Source: Candidatus Flavonifractor intestinipullorum
Lineage (GTDB): Bacteria; Bacillota; Clostridia; Oscillospirales; Oscillospiraceae
NCBI GenBank assembly: GCA_019118925.1
Contig: DWYC01000075.1
Location: 1 to 35,946, forward strand
Direction: 5' to 3'
DNA length: 35,946 bases
In this document: in pieces, positions 22,505-30,863 of the stretch
Position numbering within the stretch: the stretch's first letter is position 1
Layout of the letters: the number at the start of each line of letters is the position of its first letter
Program-made: the position numbers and the translations under genes
Notes under the pieces: model-generated
Databases searched by the model: none
What the model was told of the DNA's origin: nothing
The model's input: only the letters and a program-made list of their open reading frames with translations

Positions 22505-23197
22505 TCAGCGGATGTCCCGGTAGCGCCGGGCGATCTCCTGAATATCCGTCCCCTTCCGGTAGAGATGCCGGAGGTAAAACATCTGGGCCATCACTCCCAG
22601 GGTGCCCAGGGCGCCCCCGGCGGACTCGTACCGGCGGGAGGAGGTGACCATCCTTCCCGGAAGCAGCGTAATGGGGATCTTCCGCGCCTTCATGCGCCGG
22701 GAGAACTCATAGTCCTCCATGATGGGCAGGTCGGGAAAGCCGCCCACCGCCTCAAAGAGCGTCGGGGTGACAAAGATCCCCTGGTCCCCGAAGGCGATGC
22801 CCCGCCGGGCCCGGAAATCGGAGGCCAGGGCGTTGGTGACCATAAGGGGGCCCTTTCCGTCGAAGCGGATGTGAAAGCACCCCCAGCCGGCCCCGGCCTG
22901 AACGGCCCAGGCCATCTGCTCATAAGCGCCGGCGGGGGGACGGCTGTCGCAGTGGAGGAACCAGAGCACCTCCCCGCGGGCCCGGGCGGCGGCGGCGTTC
23001 ATCTGCCGGGCGCGGCCCTTGGGACAGGCGAGGACGGGATAGCGCCCGGTGATCTGTTCCACGGTGCCGTCCCGGCTGCCGCCGTCGGCAAAGAGGACCT
23101 CCCAACGCCCGGGCAGGGCGTCCAGCCGGTCCAGAAAGGGGCCCACGGCCCGGCACTCGTTGTAGATGGGGACGATGAGGGAGATGAGGGGATTCAT
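22505..23197 (-). CDS. family 2 glycosyltransferase, TIGR04283-like
   Basis: 230-aa GT-A enzyme. ISLIVPIYNECRAVGPFLD opens the nucleotide-sugar fold, FADGGSRDGT and HCDSRPP supply the metal-binding region (DxD-like), and GDQGIFVTPTLFEAVGGFPDLPIMEDYEFSRR is typical of the TIGR04283 group. That group was named from arsenosugar clusters but is found widely with TIGR04282 partners, as here. Donor and acceptor are unknown. Its start overlaps the stop of the phosphotransferase gene (ATGA), so it is the last gene of the minus operon. Confidence 0.88.
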   Translation of the reverse strand: MNPLISLIVPIYNECRAVGPFLDRLDALPGRWEVLFADGGSRDGTVEQITGRYPVLACPKGRARQMNAAAARARGEVLWFLHCDSRPPAGAYEQMAWAVQAGAGWGCFHIRFDGKGPLMVTNALASDFRARRGIAFGDQGIFVTPTLFEAVGGFPDLPIMEDYEFSRRMKARKIPITLLPGRMVTSSRRYESAGGALGTLGVMAQMFYLRHLYRKGTDIQEIARRYRDIR

Positions 23198-24225
23198 CGG
23201 CCGCCCTCCGCAAGAAAGTCCCGGCGCACATACCGTTCCAGCAGGAGCGTGAGAAAGTCCGGGTCCAGATAGGCCCGCAGCTTGGCCAGGGTGCCGGCGT
23301 TGGTGAGGGGCCGCCCGGGCTGGGTGTACTCCCGCAGGGCCATGGCGCACCAGGTCACCCCCCGCAGGCAGGTAACCGTGAAGAAGAGGGGCAGGCGCTG
23401 GGCGAGATCCGTCAGGTCCAGCCGCCCGGCGCAATGGGCGGCATAGCGGGCGAGAAAGGCGCGGATGTCCCCCGGTGTGAGGATTACGTCGGTTTTCCAG
23501 AACGTGGTGGTGGGAGCCAGGAAATGCCCCAGGTCCTGGGCGGGTTCGGAGAGGAGGGGCTTTTCCCAGTCCACCAGATAGCTCCGCGCCCCGGGGTTGA
23601 TGAGGAAGTTATTGGAATTTAACTCGGTGTTCACCATGCACCGGGGGGCGCCGGAGGGGGCGTCCAGGGGGAGACGGCCCACCTCCTCCGCCAGAGTCTC
23701 CAGCAGGCGGCAGACGGCGGGATCGGCCCCGTCCCAGGTGAAGTAGTGGGCCGCCATCTCCAGGCACTCGGCATAGATGGCCTGGGCGGGGTGCTCCGGC
23801 CGCAGAAGGGCGCTCTCCGGCGGGACGGGGGCGGCGTGGATGTCCGCCAGAATGGCGGCGGCCTCGTCCAAGTCGCTCTCATAGCGCAGCGGCCGCCCCG
23901 GGAGCCACTCCATCACCAATACGCCGCAGGGGATCTCCCGGCGCGCGTCGTCATAAAAAAGGGGCCGGGGCGTGCGCCCGGTGGACTCCAGATCCCGCAG
24001 GGCGGCGAACTCATAGGCGATCTGCCGCTCCAGGTGCATCTGACTGCCGGTGTTGATGCGCAGCACCAGCTTCCGGCCGGTGACGGGGTGGGAAAAGAGG
24101 TAGTTGAGGTTGTATTCCCCCTGGCCCAACAGGGAGAAGGAGAGCTCGGTCCCCTCCGGAAGGCCCAGGGGACGCAGAAACGCCCCGCTGCGGAGATAGG
24201 AGCGGAAGGGTTCGGAATGAATCAT
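23194..24225 (-). CDS. aminoglycoside/choline-kinase-like phosphotransferase with altered catalytic motif
   Basis: 343-aa APH-fold protein. The nucleotide loop LGQGEYNLNYLF (33-44), KLVLRINTG strand and MEWLPGRPL hinge are clear. The catalytic segment is N199-T-E201-x4-N206 where most members have HxDxxxxN, so the base Asp is Glu and the His is Asn. The metal-binding D219 (VDWEKP) is kept. It may still be an active small-molecule kinase in this subfamily, or act non-catalytically. It sits between the two transferase genes with 4-nt overlaps on both sides, so a sugar or nucleoside-derived substrate in their pathway is likely. Confidence 0.85.
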   Translation of the reverse strand: MIHSEPFRSYLRSGAFLRPLGLPEGTELSFSLLGQGEYNLNYLFSHPVTGRKLVLRINTGSQMHLERQIAYEFAALRDLESTGRTPRPLFYDDARREIPCGVLVMEWLPGRPLRYESDLDEAAAILADIHAAPVPPESALLRPEHPAQAIYAECLEMAAHYFTWDGADPAVCRLLETLAEEVGRLPLDAPSGAPRCMVNTELNSNNFLINPGARSYLVDWEKPLLSEPAQDLGHFLAPTTTFWKTDVILTPGDIRAFLARYAAHCAGRLDLTDLAQRLPLFFTVTCLRGVTWCAMALREYTQPGRPLTNAGTLAKLRAYLDPDFLTLLLERYVRRDFLAEGGR

Positions 24226-24887
24226 GGCGATAACCTCTCTTTCCAGCCCGCCAGAAGGCGGGCCGTGTGGCCCTGCGCACCGGCGAGCCGGGCGCACAGG
24301 GCGGCCAGGTCCTCCGGCGTGTCCACGTCGGAACAGACCGGGGCCGCGGCCACCCGGAGCGCGGCGGCCCGGGCGGCGGAAAGGGTATTCTCATAGACGG
24401 TGCCGTGGCCGTAGCACTGTCCGGTGAAGAGGGCGGGACTGGGCCGGCGCAGGCCCACCAGATAATAGCCCCCGTCTGGGGTGGGGCCCAGCACGACGTC
24501 GGCCCCCTCCAGGGCCTGAAACGCCCGCTCCAGATGGCCGGGGGTGAGGAGGGGCAGGTCGCTCCCCGTGAGCAGGCAGGCGCGGTACCCCAGAGCCAGA
24601 ACCCGGCAGAGGGCGCGGTGCATCCGCTCCCCCAGGTCCGCCCCCTCCTGGGGGAAGAACCCGGCGGCCTGGGGAAAGAGCGGCCGCAGTTCCTCCCAGC
24701 GGGGGTGGGGGGCGTAGGCCACATAGAGGTCGGCCTCCACCTGGCGGTAGACCGCGGAGAGGTCCTGGAGGAAGGCGGTGTGGAGCCGGGCGCACTCCTC
24801 CCCCGAGAGGACGGGGCGCAGGCGGGTTTTGGTCTCCCCCGGGACGGGGGGACGGGTGAAGCAGATCAGGGCGCGCCCGTTAGCCAT
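24222..24887 (-). CDS. TIGR04282/DUF2064-like nucleotidyl- or glycosyltransferase
   Basis: 221-aa GT-A-like protein resembling CofC/MobA-type transferases. ICFTRPPVPGETKTRLRPVL is the N-terminal signature, LTGSDLPLLTPGHLE gives the metal-binding Asp region, and LGPTPDGGYYLVGL completes the family pattern. TIGR04282 proteins commonly pair with TIGR04283 glycosyltransferases; the product is unestablished. The ATG lies within the end of the nucleoside hydrolase gene (8-nt overlap). Confidence 0.88.
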   Translation of the reverse strand: MANGRALICFTRPPVPGETKTRLRPVLSGEECARLHTAFLQDLSAVYRQVEADLYVAYAPHPRWEELRPLFPQAAGFFPQEGADLGERMHRALCRVLALGYRACLLTGSDLPLLTPGHLERAFQALEGADVVLGPTPDGGYYLVGLRRPSPALFTGQCYGHGTVYENTLSAARAAALRVAAAPVCSDVDTPEDLAALCARLAGAQGHTARLLAGWKERLSP

Positions 24888-25785
24888 GCCGGTCCTCCTC
24901 CCCGGGCAGGCGGAAGTCCCGCCAGCCCCGGTACATCTCCGCCCGGTAGGCGGCGGCGTCCGTTACCTGGGGGAGGTTCAAAGTGACCAGGCCGGACCCT
25001 GCGCCGTCCGGCTCCGGGGCGAGGAAGCCCTGTTTCAGGTGCTCCTCCGTGATGCGGCAGGGGGTGAGGCGGCCGGTAAAGAGCTCCGGGTGCAGGAGAT
25101 AGACCGCCGCCACCGCGTCCCAGCAGTAAGAGCCCGCCTCCCCATAGCGGCGGGCCTTGTCCGCGAAGCGGTAAAGGCACAGCTGCCGGATGTACCGGGC
25201 CGAGGGAGTTTCGGCCGACTCCAGCTGGGCGCAGAACTCGTCCATGGGGAGATAGGAGGGCTCCAGGGTGTTGTTGCCCGTGAGAATGGAGATCTTCCGC
25301 CCCCCGCGGAGCACATGGGCGGCGGCGGTGGGGTTGACCGAGAAATTCAGCTCGTCCAGGGGCTGCCCGTGGTAGAGGAGGGGGGCGGTGATGCCGCCCA
25401 TGAACACCAGCTCCTTTACGTTCTCGAAAAACGCGGGGTCCAGCAGGGAGGCCCCGTATAGATTCGTGAGAGAGCCGATGGCCAGAATGGAGCGCTCCCC
25501 CGGGCGCTCCCGGACGGCCTGGGCCAGGAAGCGGGCGGCCGGGCTGCGGGGGTCCTCGCCGGCCTCCGAGCCGGGGAAGAAGGGGAGCTCCGGCCGGACC
25601 TGAGCCAGGAAATCCTGCGTGGAGCGGTAGACCTGGCCCGCCGTGTCGTTGCCGAAGGTACAGGTGACGCCCACCACCCGGGCCTCCTCCGGCCGGCCCA
25701 GCAGGTAGAGCAGGGCCAGGGCGTCGTCCATGGGGCGGCTCTCCAGGCCGACGGTGCTGTCAAAGTCCACAATGATCTCGTTCAA
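24880..25785 (-). CDS. nucleoside hydrolase (IU-type)
   Basis: 301-aa enzyme that would split nucleosides to ribose and base. The Ca-binding N-terminal motif appears as D7-F-D9 ... D20-D21-A (VDFDSTVGLESRPMDDALAL), with a longer spacer than the classic DTDxGxDDA. ELVFMGG and the C-terminal SYCWDAVAAVYL (D in WDAVAA) complete the site. Start TTG (complement 25783-25785) with AAAGGA 9 nt upstream fits better than the far ATG at 25827. It is first in the minus operon and divergent from the ABC importer, which suggests that imported nucleoside-like compounds feed it. Confidence 0.88.
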   Translation of the reverse strand: MNEIIVDFDSTVGLESRPMDDALALLYLLGRPEEARVVGVTCTFGNDTAGQVYRSTQDFLAQVRPELPFFPGSEAGEDPRSPAARFLAQAVRERPGERSILAIGSLTNLYGASLLDPAFFENVKELVFMGGITAPLLYHGQPLDELNFSVNPTAAAHVLRGGRKISILTGNNTLEPSYLPMDEFCAQLESAETPSARYIRQLCLYRFADKARRYGEAGSYCWDAVAAVYLLHPELFTGRLTPCRITEEHLKQGFLAPEPDGAGSGLVTLNLPQVTDAAAYRAEMYRGWRDFRLPGEEDRHG

Positions 25786-25884
25786 CCGCGTACATCCTTT
25801 CCCGCCGGAGAAGCCGGCTGGTATCACTATAGCTGATTTTTCCCCCGGTGTCTATGCTGTTTTTCGATAAAAAGGAGCGGTTTG

Positions 25885-25913
25885 TTGACATTCCAATAAA
25901 AGTCCGGTATGCT
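25885..25913 (+). promoter_or_regulatory. promoter of the YnjBCD-like operon
   Basis: TTGACA (25885-25890), 17-bp spacer and TATGCT (25908-25913), 46 bp before ATG 25960. Confidence 0.8.
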
Positions 25914-25959
25914 ATTGACAACTCACCCATTGACTGGGACACAGAAAGCGGGGAGAACG

Positions 25960-27207
25960 ATGCGAAAGAGAATAGCCCGGCGGGGCGGGGCGCTGCTCCT
26001 GGCCGGAGTGCTGACGCTGGGCCTGGCGGCCTGTTCGGGAGGGACGGACACCGGTGCAGGCGAGCTGGATTTGGAGAGCGCCTCCTGGGAGGAAATTACA
26101 GCGGCTGCGGCGGGGACCACCGTCACCTTCTACGGCTGGGGCGGGGATGAGAACCGGAACAACTGGCTCAACACCACCGTGGCCGACTATGTGAAGGAGC
26201 GCTACGACATCACCCTGGAGGTGGTGGGGATGAACATCGAGGACATCCTGGCCAAGCTCTCCGGGGAGAAGCAGGCCGGCAGCACCACCGGCAGCATCGA
26301 CATGATCTGGATCAACGGGGAGAACTTCTACTCGGCCAAGGACATGGGGCTGCTCTACGGCCCCTTTACCGATAAGCTCCCCAATATGGAGGCCTACATC
26401 GACCTGGAGGACCCGGAGACCCTCAACGACTTCTGTATGCCCATCGAGGGATATGAGGCCCCCTATGCCAAGGCCCAGATGGTTTTTTACAACGACAGCG
26501 CCGTCACGCCGGAGGCCCCCGCCTCGGCGGAGGAGCTGATGGAGTACTGTAAGACCTATCCGGGGAAGGTGACTTACCCCGCGCCGCCTGACTTCACCGG
26601 CAGCGCGTTTGTGCGCAACATCGTCTACGAACTGTGCGGCTGGGAGCAGTTCCAGACCATGGAGGCCGACTACGACACCGTGAAGGCCGCGGTGGAGCCC
26701 GCCATGGAGTACCTCCGGGCGCTCAACCCCTACCTGTGGAACGAGGGCAAGACGTTTCCCGACTCCTCCACCACGGTGGACGCCATGTTTGCCGACGGCG
26801 AACTGGTCATGAGCATGAGCTACGGCCCCTTCTCGGTGGCCACCGGCATCGCCGACGGCATCTACACCGGCACCACCCGCACCTTTGTCTTTGACAAGGG
26901 CACCATTGGGAATACCAACTACATGGGCATCGCCTTCGACGCGCCCAACAAGGCGGGGGCCATGGTGGTCATCAACGCCATTTTGTCCGCGGACTTGCAG
27001 CTGACCCAGTATGCGCAGCTGCGGGAGCTGCCCGTGGTGGACCAGGCCAAACTCAGCGAAGAGGAGGCGGCCGCCTTTGACGCGGTGGACCTGGGCGAGG
27101 GGGTCCTCACGCAGGCGGAGCTGCTGGAGCACCGCCTGCCCGAGATGCCCGCCGACCTGGTCCCCATCCTCGAGGAGATCTGGCTGGAAGAAGTGGTGGG
27201 CCGGTAA
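25960..27207 (+). CDS. YnjB-like solute-binding lipoprotein
   Basis: 415-aa lipoprotein (signal peptide, lipobox LAAC, C25) of the extracellular binding protein family that includes YnjB and thiamine-type binders (TVTFYGWGGDENRNNWLNTT, IDMIWINGENFYSAKDMGLLYGPF). It captures a ligand for the permeases that follow. The YnjB ligand is not established; the neighbouring nucleoside hydrolase makes a nucleoside or related compound attractive. GGGAGAAC precedes ATG 25960 with modest strength. Confidence 0.88.
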   Translation: MRKRIARRGGALLLAGVLTLGLAACSGGTDTGAGELDLESASWEEITAAAAGTTVTFYGWGGDENRNNWLNTTVADYVKERYDITLEVVGMNIEDILAKLSGEKQAGSTTGSIDMIWINGENFYSAKDMGLLYGPFTDKLPNMEAYIDLEDPETLNDFCMPIEGYEAPYAKAQMVFYNDSAVTPEAPASAEELMEYCKTYPGKVTYPAPPDFTGSAFVRNIVYELCGWEQFQTMEADYDTVKAAVEPAMEYLRALNPYLWNEGKTFPDSSTTVDAMFADGELVMSMSYGPFSVATGIADGIYTGTTRTFVFDKGTIGNTNYMGIAFDAPNKAGAMVVINAILSADLQLTQYAQLRELPVVDQAKLSEEEAAAFDAVDLGEGVLTQAELLEHRLPEMPADLVPILEEIWLEEVVGR

Positions 27208-27228
27208 GCTCACCGGGAGAAAACACCA

Positions 27229-27259
27229 CAGCGGGGTACGGCTGGGCCGTACCCCGCTG
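27229..27259 (+). promoter_or_regulatory. intercistronic hairpin between binding protein and permease
   Basis: A 13-bp perfect stem (27229-27241 with 27247-27259, loop CTGGG) lies in the 67-nt gap and has no T-run. Such hairpins protect the upstream mRNA from 3' decay or cause partial termination, raising the binding protein over the membrane subunits. Confidence 0.65.
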
Positions 27260-27274
27260 GATTCTGGAGGGAAT

Positions 27275-28147
27275 ATGAGAAAAAGGAAGCTTACGCCGCT
27301 GCTGCTCCTCCTCCCGTTCCTGGCGGTCATGGCGCTGCTGCTGGTCTCGGTCGGGAATATCCTGGCCCAGAGCCTGGGGTATATCCCCGCTTTCGGACTG
27401 ACCGAGCCCACGCTGGACTACTATGGGGCGCTGTTCCGGGAGGAGACGTTTCTGGACTCGCTGTGGGTGAGCCTCCGCATCGCCCTGCTCTCGGCCGTGT
27501 TTGCCACGGTACTGGGGGTGGCGGTGTGCGCCGCCCTGGTCCAGACCGGGCGGACACGGGGCGGCATGCTCTACCTCATCCGCGTTCCCATCCTCATTCC
27601 CCACGCGGTGGCGGCGGTGTTTGTCATCCAGATCGCTTCCCAGACCGGACTGCTTGCCCGGCTGGCCTGCGCTCTGGGCCTGCTGAGCGACCCGGCGGAG
27701 TTTCCCCAGCTGCTCTATACGCCGGGCTACGGGGGGGCCATTCTGGCCTATCTGTGGAAGGAGATCCCCTTTGTGGCCTACTTTGTGCTGGCCTTCATGG
27801 CGGGAATCAGCAAGACCCTGGGGGAGGCGGCGGAGAACCTGGGGGCCTCGCCCCTGCGCAGCTTCTTCCAGATCACCCTGCCCCTGAGCCTGCCCGCCAT
27901 CGCCCGGGCCTTTTTCATCATCTTCCTCTTCGCCTTCGGCGGCTATGAACTGCCGCTGCTGCTGGGGCCCACCCTGCCCAAGGCCCTGCCGGTGGAGGCC
28001 TATCAGCTCTACACCAGTCCCGATCTCCTCCAGCGCCCGTCGGCCATGGCGATGAACGGGATTATCCTGCTCTTTTCGGCGGGGATGGCGCTGCTGTACG
28101 GCCTGGTTCTGAACCGCCTGTGCCGGAGACTGGGGGTGGCGGCGTGA
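27275..28147 (+). CDS. ABC permease 1 (YnjC N-half-like)
   Basis: 290-aa permease with six predicted helices and the EAA loop (FMAGISKTLGEAAENLGASPLRSFFQITLPLSLPA is spread over about 170-205). CTGGAGGGA precedes ATG 27275. The stop overlaps the next GTG. It forms the channel with the following permease. Confidence 0.9.
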   Translation: MRKRKLTPLLLLLPFLAVMALLLVSVGNILAQSLGYIPAFGLTEPTLDYYGALFREETFLDSLWVSLRIALLSAVFATVLGVAVCAALVQTGRTRGGMLYLIRVPILIPHAVAAVFVIQIASQTGLLARLACALGLLSDPAEFPQLLYTPGYGGAILAYLWKEIPFVAYFVLAFMAGISKTLGEAAENLGASPLRSFFQITLPLSLPAIARAFFIIFLFAFGGYELPLLLGPTLPKALPVEAYQLYTSPDLLQRPSAMAMNGIILLFSAGMALLYGLVLNRLCRRLGVAA

Positions 28148-28941
28148 AGCGGCACCCCATATTCAACCTGATTCTGGCGGCGGCGGGGCTGTGCATTCTG
28201 CTGCCTATGGCGCTGCTGCTGGTGTGGAGCGCGGCGGCCCGCTGGCCCTGGCCGGACCTGCTGCCGGAGGAGTACTCGCTGCGCACCGTGCGGGAGCTTC
28301 TCTTCGGGACGGCCAGCCTGCCCGCGCTGGTGGGGAGCAGTACGCTGCTGGCCCTGGTGGTGGCGGTGCTGGGGACCGCTGTGGGCCTGCTCACCGCCCG
28401 GGCCACCGAGCTCTACGACATTCCGGGCAAGAGTCTGGTGCGCTTTGGGACCTTCCTGCCCCTGCTGGTGCCGGGCACCGTTTTTGCCATGGGAATCCAG
28501 ATCACCCTCATCCGGCTGGGCCTGGCCGACACGGCGGCGGGGGTGGTGCTGGTCCACACCATTGTGGCCATGCCCTACTGCATTACCATTCTCACCGATG
28601 TGACCCGGGCGGTGGGCGTGAAGTATGAGGAACAGGCCGCCGTCCTGGGCGCGGGCCCGGTCCGGGCTTTTTTCCAGGCGAGCTTGCCCGCCCTGCTGCC
28701 GGGGGTGCTCTCCTCCATGAGCATGGGCTTTATCCTCTCCAGCAGCCAGTATTTTACCACCCTCATGGTGGGCGGCGGCCGGGTGCGGACGCTGGCCCTG
28801 GTGCTGGTGCCCTATATCCAGAGCGGGGACCGCTCCCTGTCCGCCATCTACTCGGTGGCCTTCGCCGGCTCGGCGCTGGCGGTATTCTTTGTGCTGGAGG
28901 GCCTGCTCCACCTCCTTCAGAAACGGCGGGTGATCCTGTGA
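28144..28941 (+). CDS. ABC permease 2
   Basis: 265-aa permease (GTG 28144, GTGA overlap). The EAA loop is VGVKYEEQAAVLGAGPVRAF followed by FQASLPALLPG. Heterodimer with the previous permease; the E. coli YnjC carries both halves in one chain, so the split here is a family variation. Confidence 0.9.
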   Translation: MKRHPIFNLILAAAGLCILLPMALLLVWSAAARWPWPDLLPEEYSLRTVRELLFGTASLPALVGSSTLLALVVAVLGTAVGLLTARATELYDIPGKSLVRFGTFLPLLVPGTVFAMGIQITLIRLGLADTAAGVVLVHTIVAMPYCITILTDVTRAVGVKYEEQAAVLGAGPVRAFFQASLPALLPGVLSSMSMGFILSSSQYFTTLMVGGGRVRTLALVLVPYIQSGDRSLSAIYSVAFAGSALAVFFVLEGLLHLLQKRRVIL

Positions 28942-29957
28942 AATTGGAAATCGAGAACCTTTCGGTGTCCATCGGGCGGACATCGATTTTAAAGGGGGTC
29001 TCCCTGGCGGTGGAGGCGGGGGAGTTTCTCTCCCTGCTGGGCCCCTCGGGCTGCGGGAAGAGTACGCTGCTCAAGGCGGTGGCGGGCCTGCTGCCGCTGG
29101 AAGAGGGGCGCGTGTCCATGGACGGGAGGGATCTGGCCCCAATTCCCGTCCACCGGCGGCGGGCGGTGATCCTTTTTCAGGACATGCGCCTTTTCCCCCA
29201 TCTGACGGTGCTGGAGAACGTGGCCTTTCCCCTGAAAATGCAGGGAACGCCCCGGGCGGAGCGGAACCGGGCGGCGGAGGCCCTGTTGGAGCGGGTGGAG
29301 CTGGGCGAGTACGCCCGGCGCCGGCCCGGAGAGCTCTCCGGAGGGCAGCAGCAGCGGGCGGCCCTGGCCCGGGCCCTGGCCGCCCGGCCGGAGCTGTTGA
29401 TGCTGGACGAGCCTTTTTCCGCCCTGGACGAGAACTTGCGGGAGGGAATGCGGACGCTGGTGAAAGAGCTCCACCGGGACTTCCACATGACCACCGTCCT
29501 GGTGACCCACGACCGGGAGGAGGCCCTCTCCCTCTCCGACCGGGTGGCGGTGATGTTTGAGGGGCGCATCGTCCAGACCGGGACGCCCCGGGAGGTATAC
29601 CGCCGCCCGGCGGCCCGGGCGGTGGCCGACTATTTCGGCAACTGCGGCTATCTGCGGGGAAGGGTGGAGGCGGGGGTGTTTACCTGCCCCTGCTGCCGCT
29701 GCGCCGCCGCGGTCCCGGACGGAACCTATGACCTGATGCTCCGGGGGGAGGCCCTGTGTCCGGGCGCGGAGAGCGGCATCCCGGTGACGGTGTCCGGCGT
29801 GCAGTTCCAAGGGGCGGAGACCCGGGTGCTCTTTGCGGGCGCAGACGGCCAGCGCTGGAGCCGGACGTTCCGGGAGGCGCCGCCCTGGCGGGTGGGGGAA
29901 CGCCTGACGGCCGGGGTGGACCCGGGGGAGGGCGTCCTGTTCCCGGCGGAGGGGTGA
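28938..29957 (+). CDS. ABC ATPase (YnjD/PotA-like) with Cys-rich C-terminal OB-like domain
   Basis: 339-aa ATPase starting at GTG 28938 (overlap with the permease stop). Walker A LGPSGCGKS (34-42), signature GELSGGQQQR, Walker B LLMLDEPFSALD and switch His (VTHDREEA) are canonical. After residue 240 follows a TOBE-like regulatory segment containing CPCCRC, a possible metal or redox site not usual in this family. It energises the 25960-28941 importer. Confidence 0.9.
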   Translation: MKLEIENLSVSIGRTSILKGVSLAVEAGEFLSLLGPSGCGKSTLLKAVAGLLPLEEGRVSMDGRDLAPIPVHRRRAVILFQDMRLFPHLTVLENVAFPLKMQGTPRAERNRAAEALLERVELGEYARRRPGELSGGQQQRAALARALAARPELLMLDEPFSALDENLREGMRTLVKELHRDFHMTTVLVTHDREEALSLSDRVAVMFEGRIVQTGTPREVYRRPAARAVADYFGNCGYLRGRVEAGVFTCPCCRCAAAVPDGTYDLMLRGEALCPGAESGIPVTVSGVQFQGAETRVLFAGADGQRWSRTFREAPPWRVGERLTAGVDPGEGVLFPAEG

Positions 29958-29993
29958 GCGCGCCCGGTTTGGGGACTCCGGCTGGAATTCCTC

Positions 29994-30022
29994 TTGCGCG
30001 GGAGCGAAAAATCTGCTATGAT
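29994..30022 (+). promoter_or_regulatory. promoter of leader/membrane-protein unit
   Basis: TTGCGC (29994-29999), 17-bp spacer and TATGAT (30017-30022) begin a leader of about 115 nt. Confidence 0.65.
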
Positions 30023-30078
30023 TTTCTCAAACGCAGACCGGGCTCAGGTCTTATCCTCCAATAGAAATAAGTCGTTAC

Positions 30079-30116
30079 GGCGTAGTCTATTTTGGAATAG
30101 ACTACGCCTTTTGTTT
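30079..30116 (+). terminator. intrinsic terminator upstream of the 30146 gene
   Basis: A 13-bp perfect stem (30079-30091 with 30096-30108, loop TTGG) is followed by TTTTGTTT. It lies between the promoter at 29994 and the gene at 30146, so the gene is read only by readthrough, or the region makes a short RNA. Confidence 0.75.
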
Positions 30117-30145
30117 GCGAAAGATGAAATTGAGGAGGATTTTTT

Positions 30146-30616
30146 ATGCCGAAAACGAGAGGGCAAGAGCTGATTTACGGGGTTTTGATGACCTTTTTCA
30201 TGGTGCTGGCCATGGAGCTGTACAATACGGCCCGGCGGGCGGGGGAGCTGACCTATGCCGCCGTTCCCGCCGCGCTGTGGGAGATGCGCATGATGTTCCC
30301 CATCTGCTTCGTTATGGGATTTTGTCTGATTGACCGTCTGGCCCCGAAAATCGCGGCACGGATGGCCCGGCCGGGGGTAGACCCGCCGGTGCTGGTCACC
30401 ACGGTCCGGGCCTGCGTCACGGTGGCGTTCATGTGCCCCATCATGAGCGCATGGGCCGTGCTGATTTTCCAGCGCCCCGGGCTCAATTTCCTGCCGGCCT
30501 GGCTCCAGACGGCGGCCTGCAATTTCCCCATGGCCTTTTTCTGGCAGGTCTTTTTTTGCGGCCCGTTGGTGCGCTTTCTCTTCCGGCGGCTCTTCCCCGG
30601 TGCCAGAACCGCGTGA
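30146..30616 (+). CDS. DUF2798-like small membrane protein
   Basis: 156-aa protein with four predicted helices (LIYGVLMTFFMVLAMELYNT, MMFPICFVMGFCLIDRLA, ACVTVAFMCPIMSAWAVLIF, and a C-terminal FPMAFFWQVFFCGPLVRFLF). The first-helix pattern resembles DUF2798, whose function is unknown. TTGAGGAGG lies about 7 nt before ATG 30146. It is flanked by terminators on both sides and is its own unit. Confidence 0.75.
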   Translation: MPKTRGQELIYGVLMTFFMVLAMELYNTARRAGELTYAAVPAALWEMRMMFPICFVMGFCLIDRLAPKIAARMARPGVDPPVLVTTVRACVTVAFMCPIMSAWAVLIFQRPGLNFLPAWLQTAACNFPMAFFWQVFFCGPLVRFLFRRLFPGARTA

Positions 30617-30626
30617 ATCCCGCGGC

Positions 30627-30658
30627 AGCCCTCCTCATCCGTTGAGGAGGGCTTTTTT
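30627..30658 (+). terminator. intrinsic terminator
   Basis: An 11-bp stem (30627-30637 with 30643-30653) followed by TTTTTT ends the DUF2798-like gene. Confidence 0.9.
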
Positions 30659-30693
30659 GACAAAATATTTGTGAAAATTTACCTTGAATGCGA

Positions 30694-30722
30694 TTGACAA
30701 AGGGAGAAGAATGGTCTAAACT
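30694..30722 (+). promoter_or_regulatory. promoter of the GH3 gene
   Basis: TTGACA (30694-30699), 17-bp spacer and TAAACT (30717-30722). The 135-nt leader is AT-rich with one CCACCC/GGGTGG hairpin and a second GAAAGGAGG (30794-30802) that has no start codon behind it. Confidence 0.75.
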
Positions 30723-30863
30723 GATAAATAAATTAAAGTAATGACATTTACAAAAGTGAATGAATTTCCACCCTGGCCCGGGGTGGGAGCGGAAGAAAGG
30801 AGGAAATAAACGGGCTTTTCACAAGTAATTTGTATCAACAAGTAGTACAAAGGAGGTTCTATT

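Noticed and set aside
22565-23272. 235-codon plus frame opposite the glycosyltransferase
   Set aside because: Glycine-rich shadow frame; the minus strand holds a recognisable GT-A enzyme.
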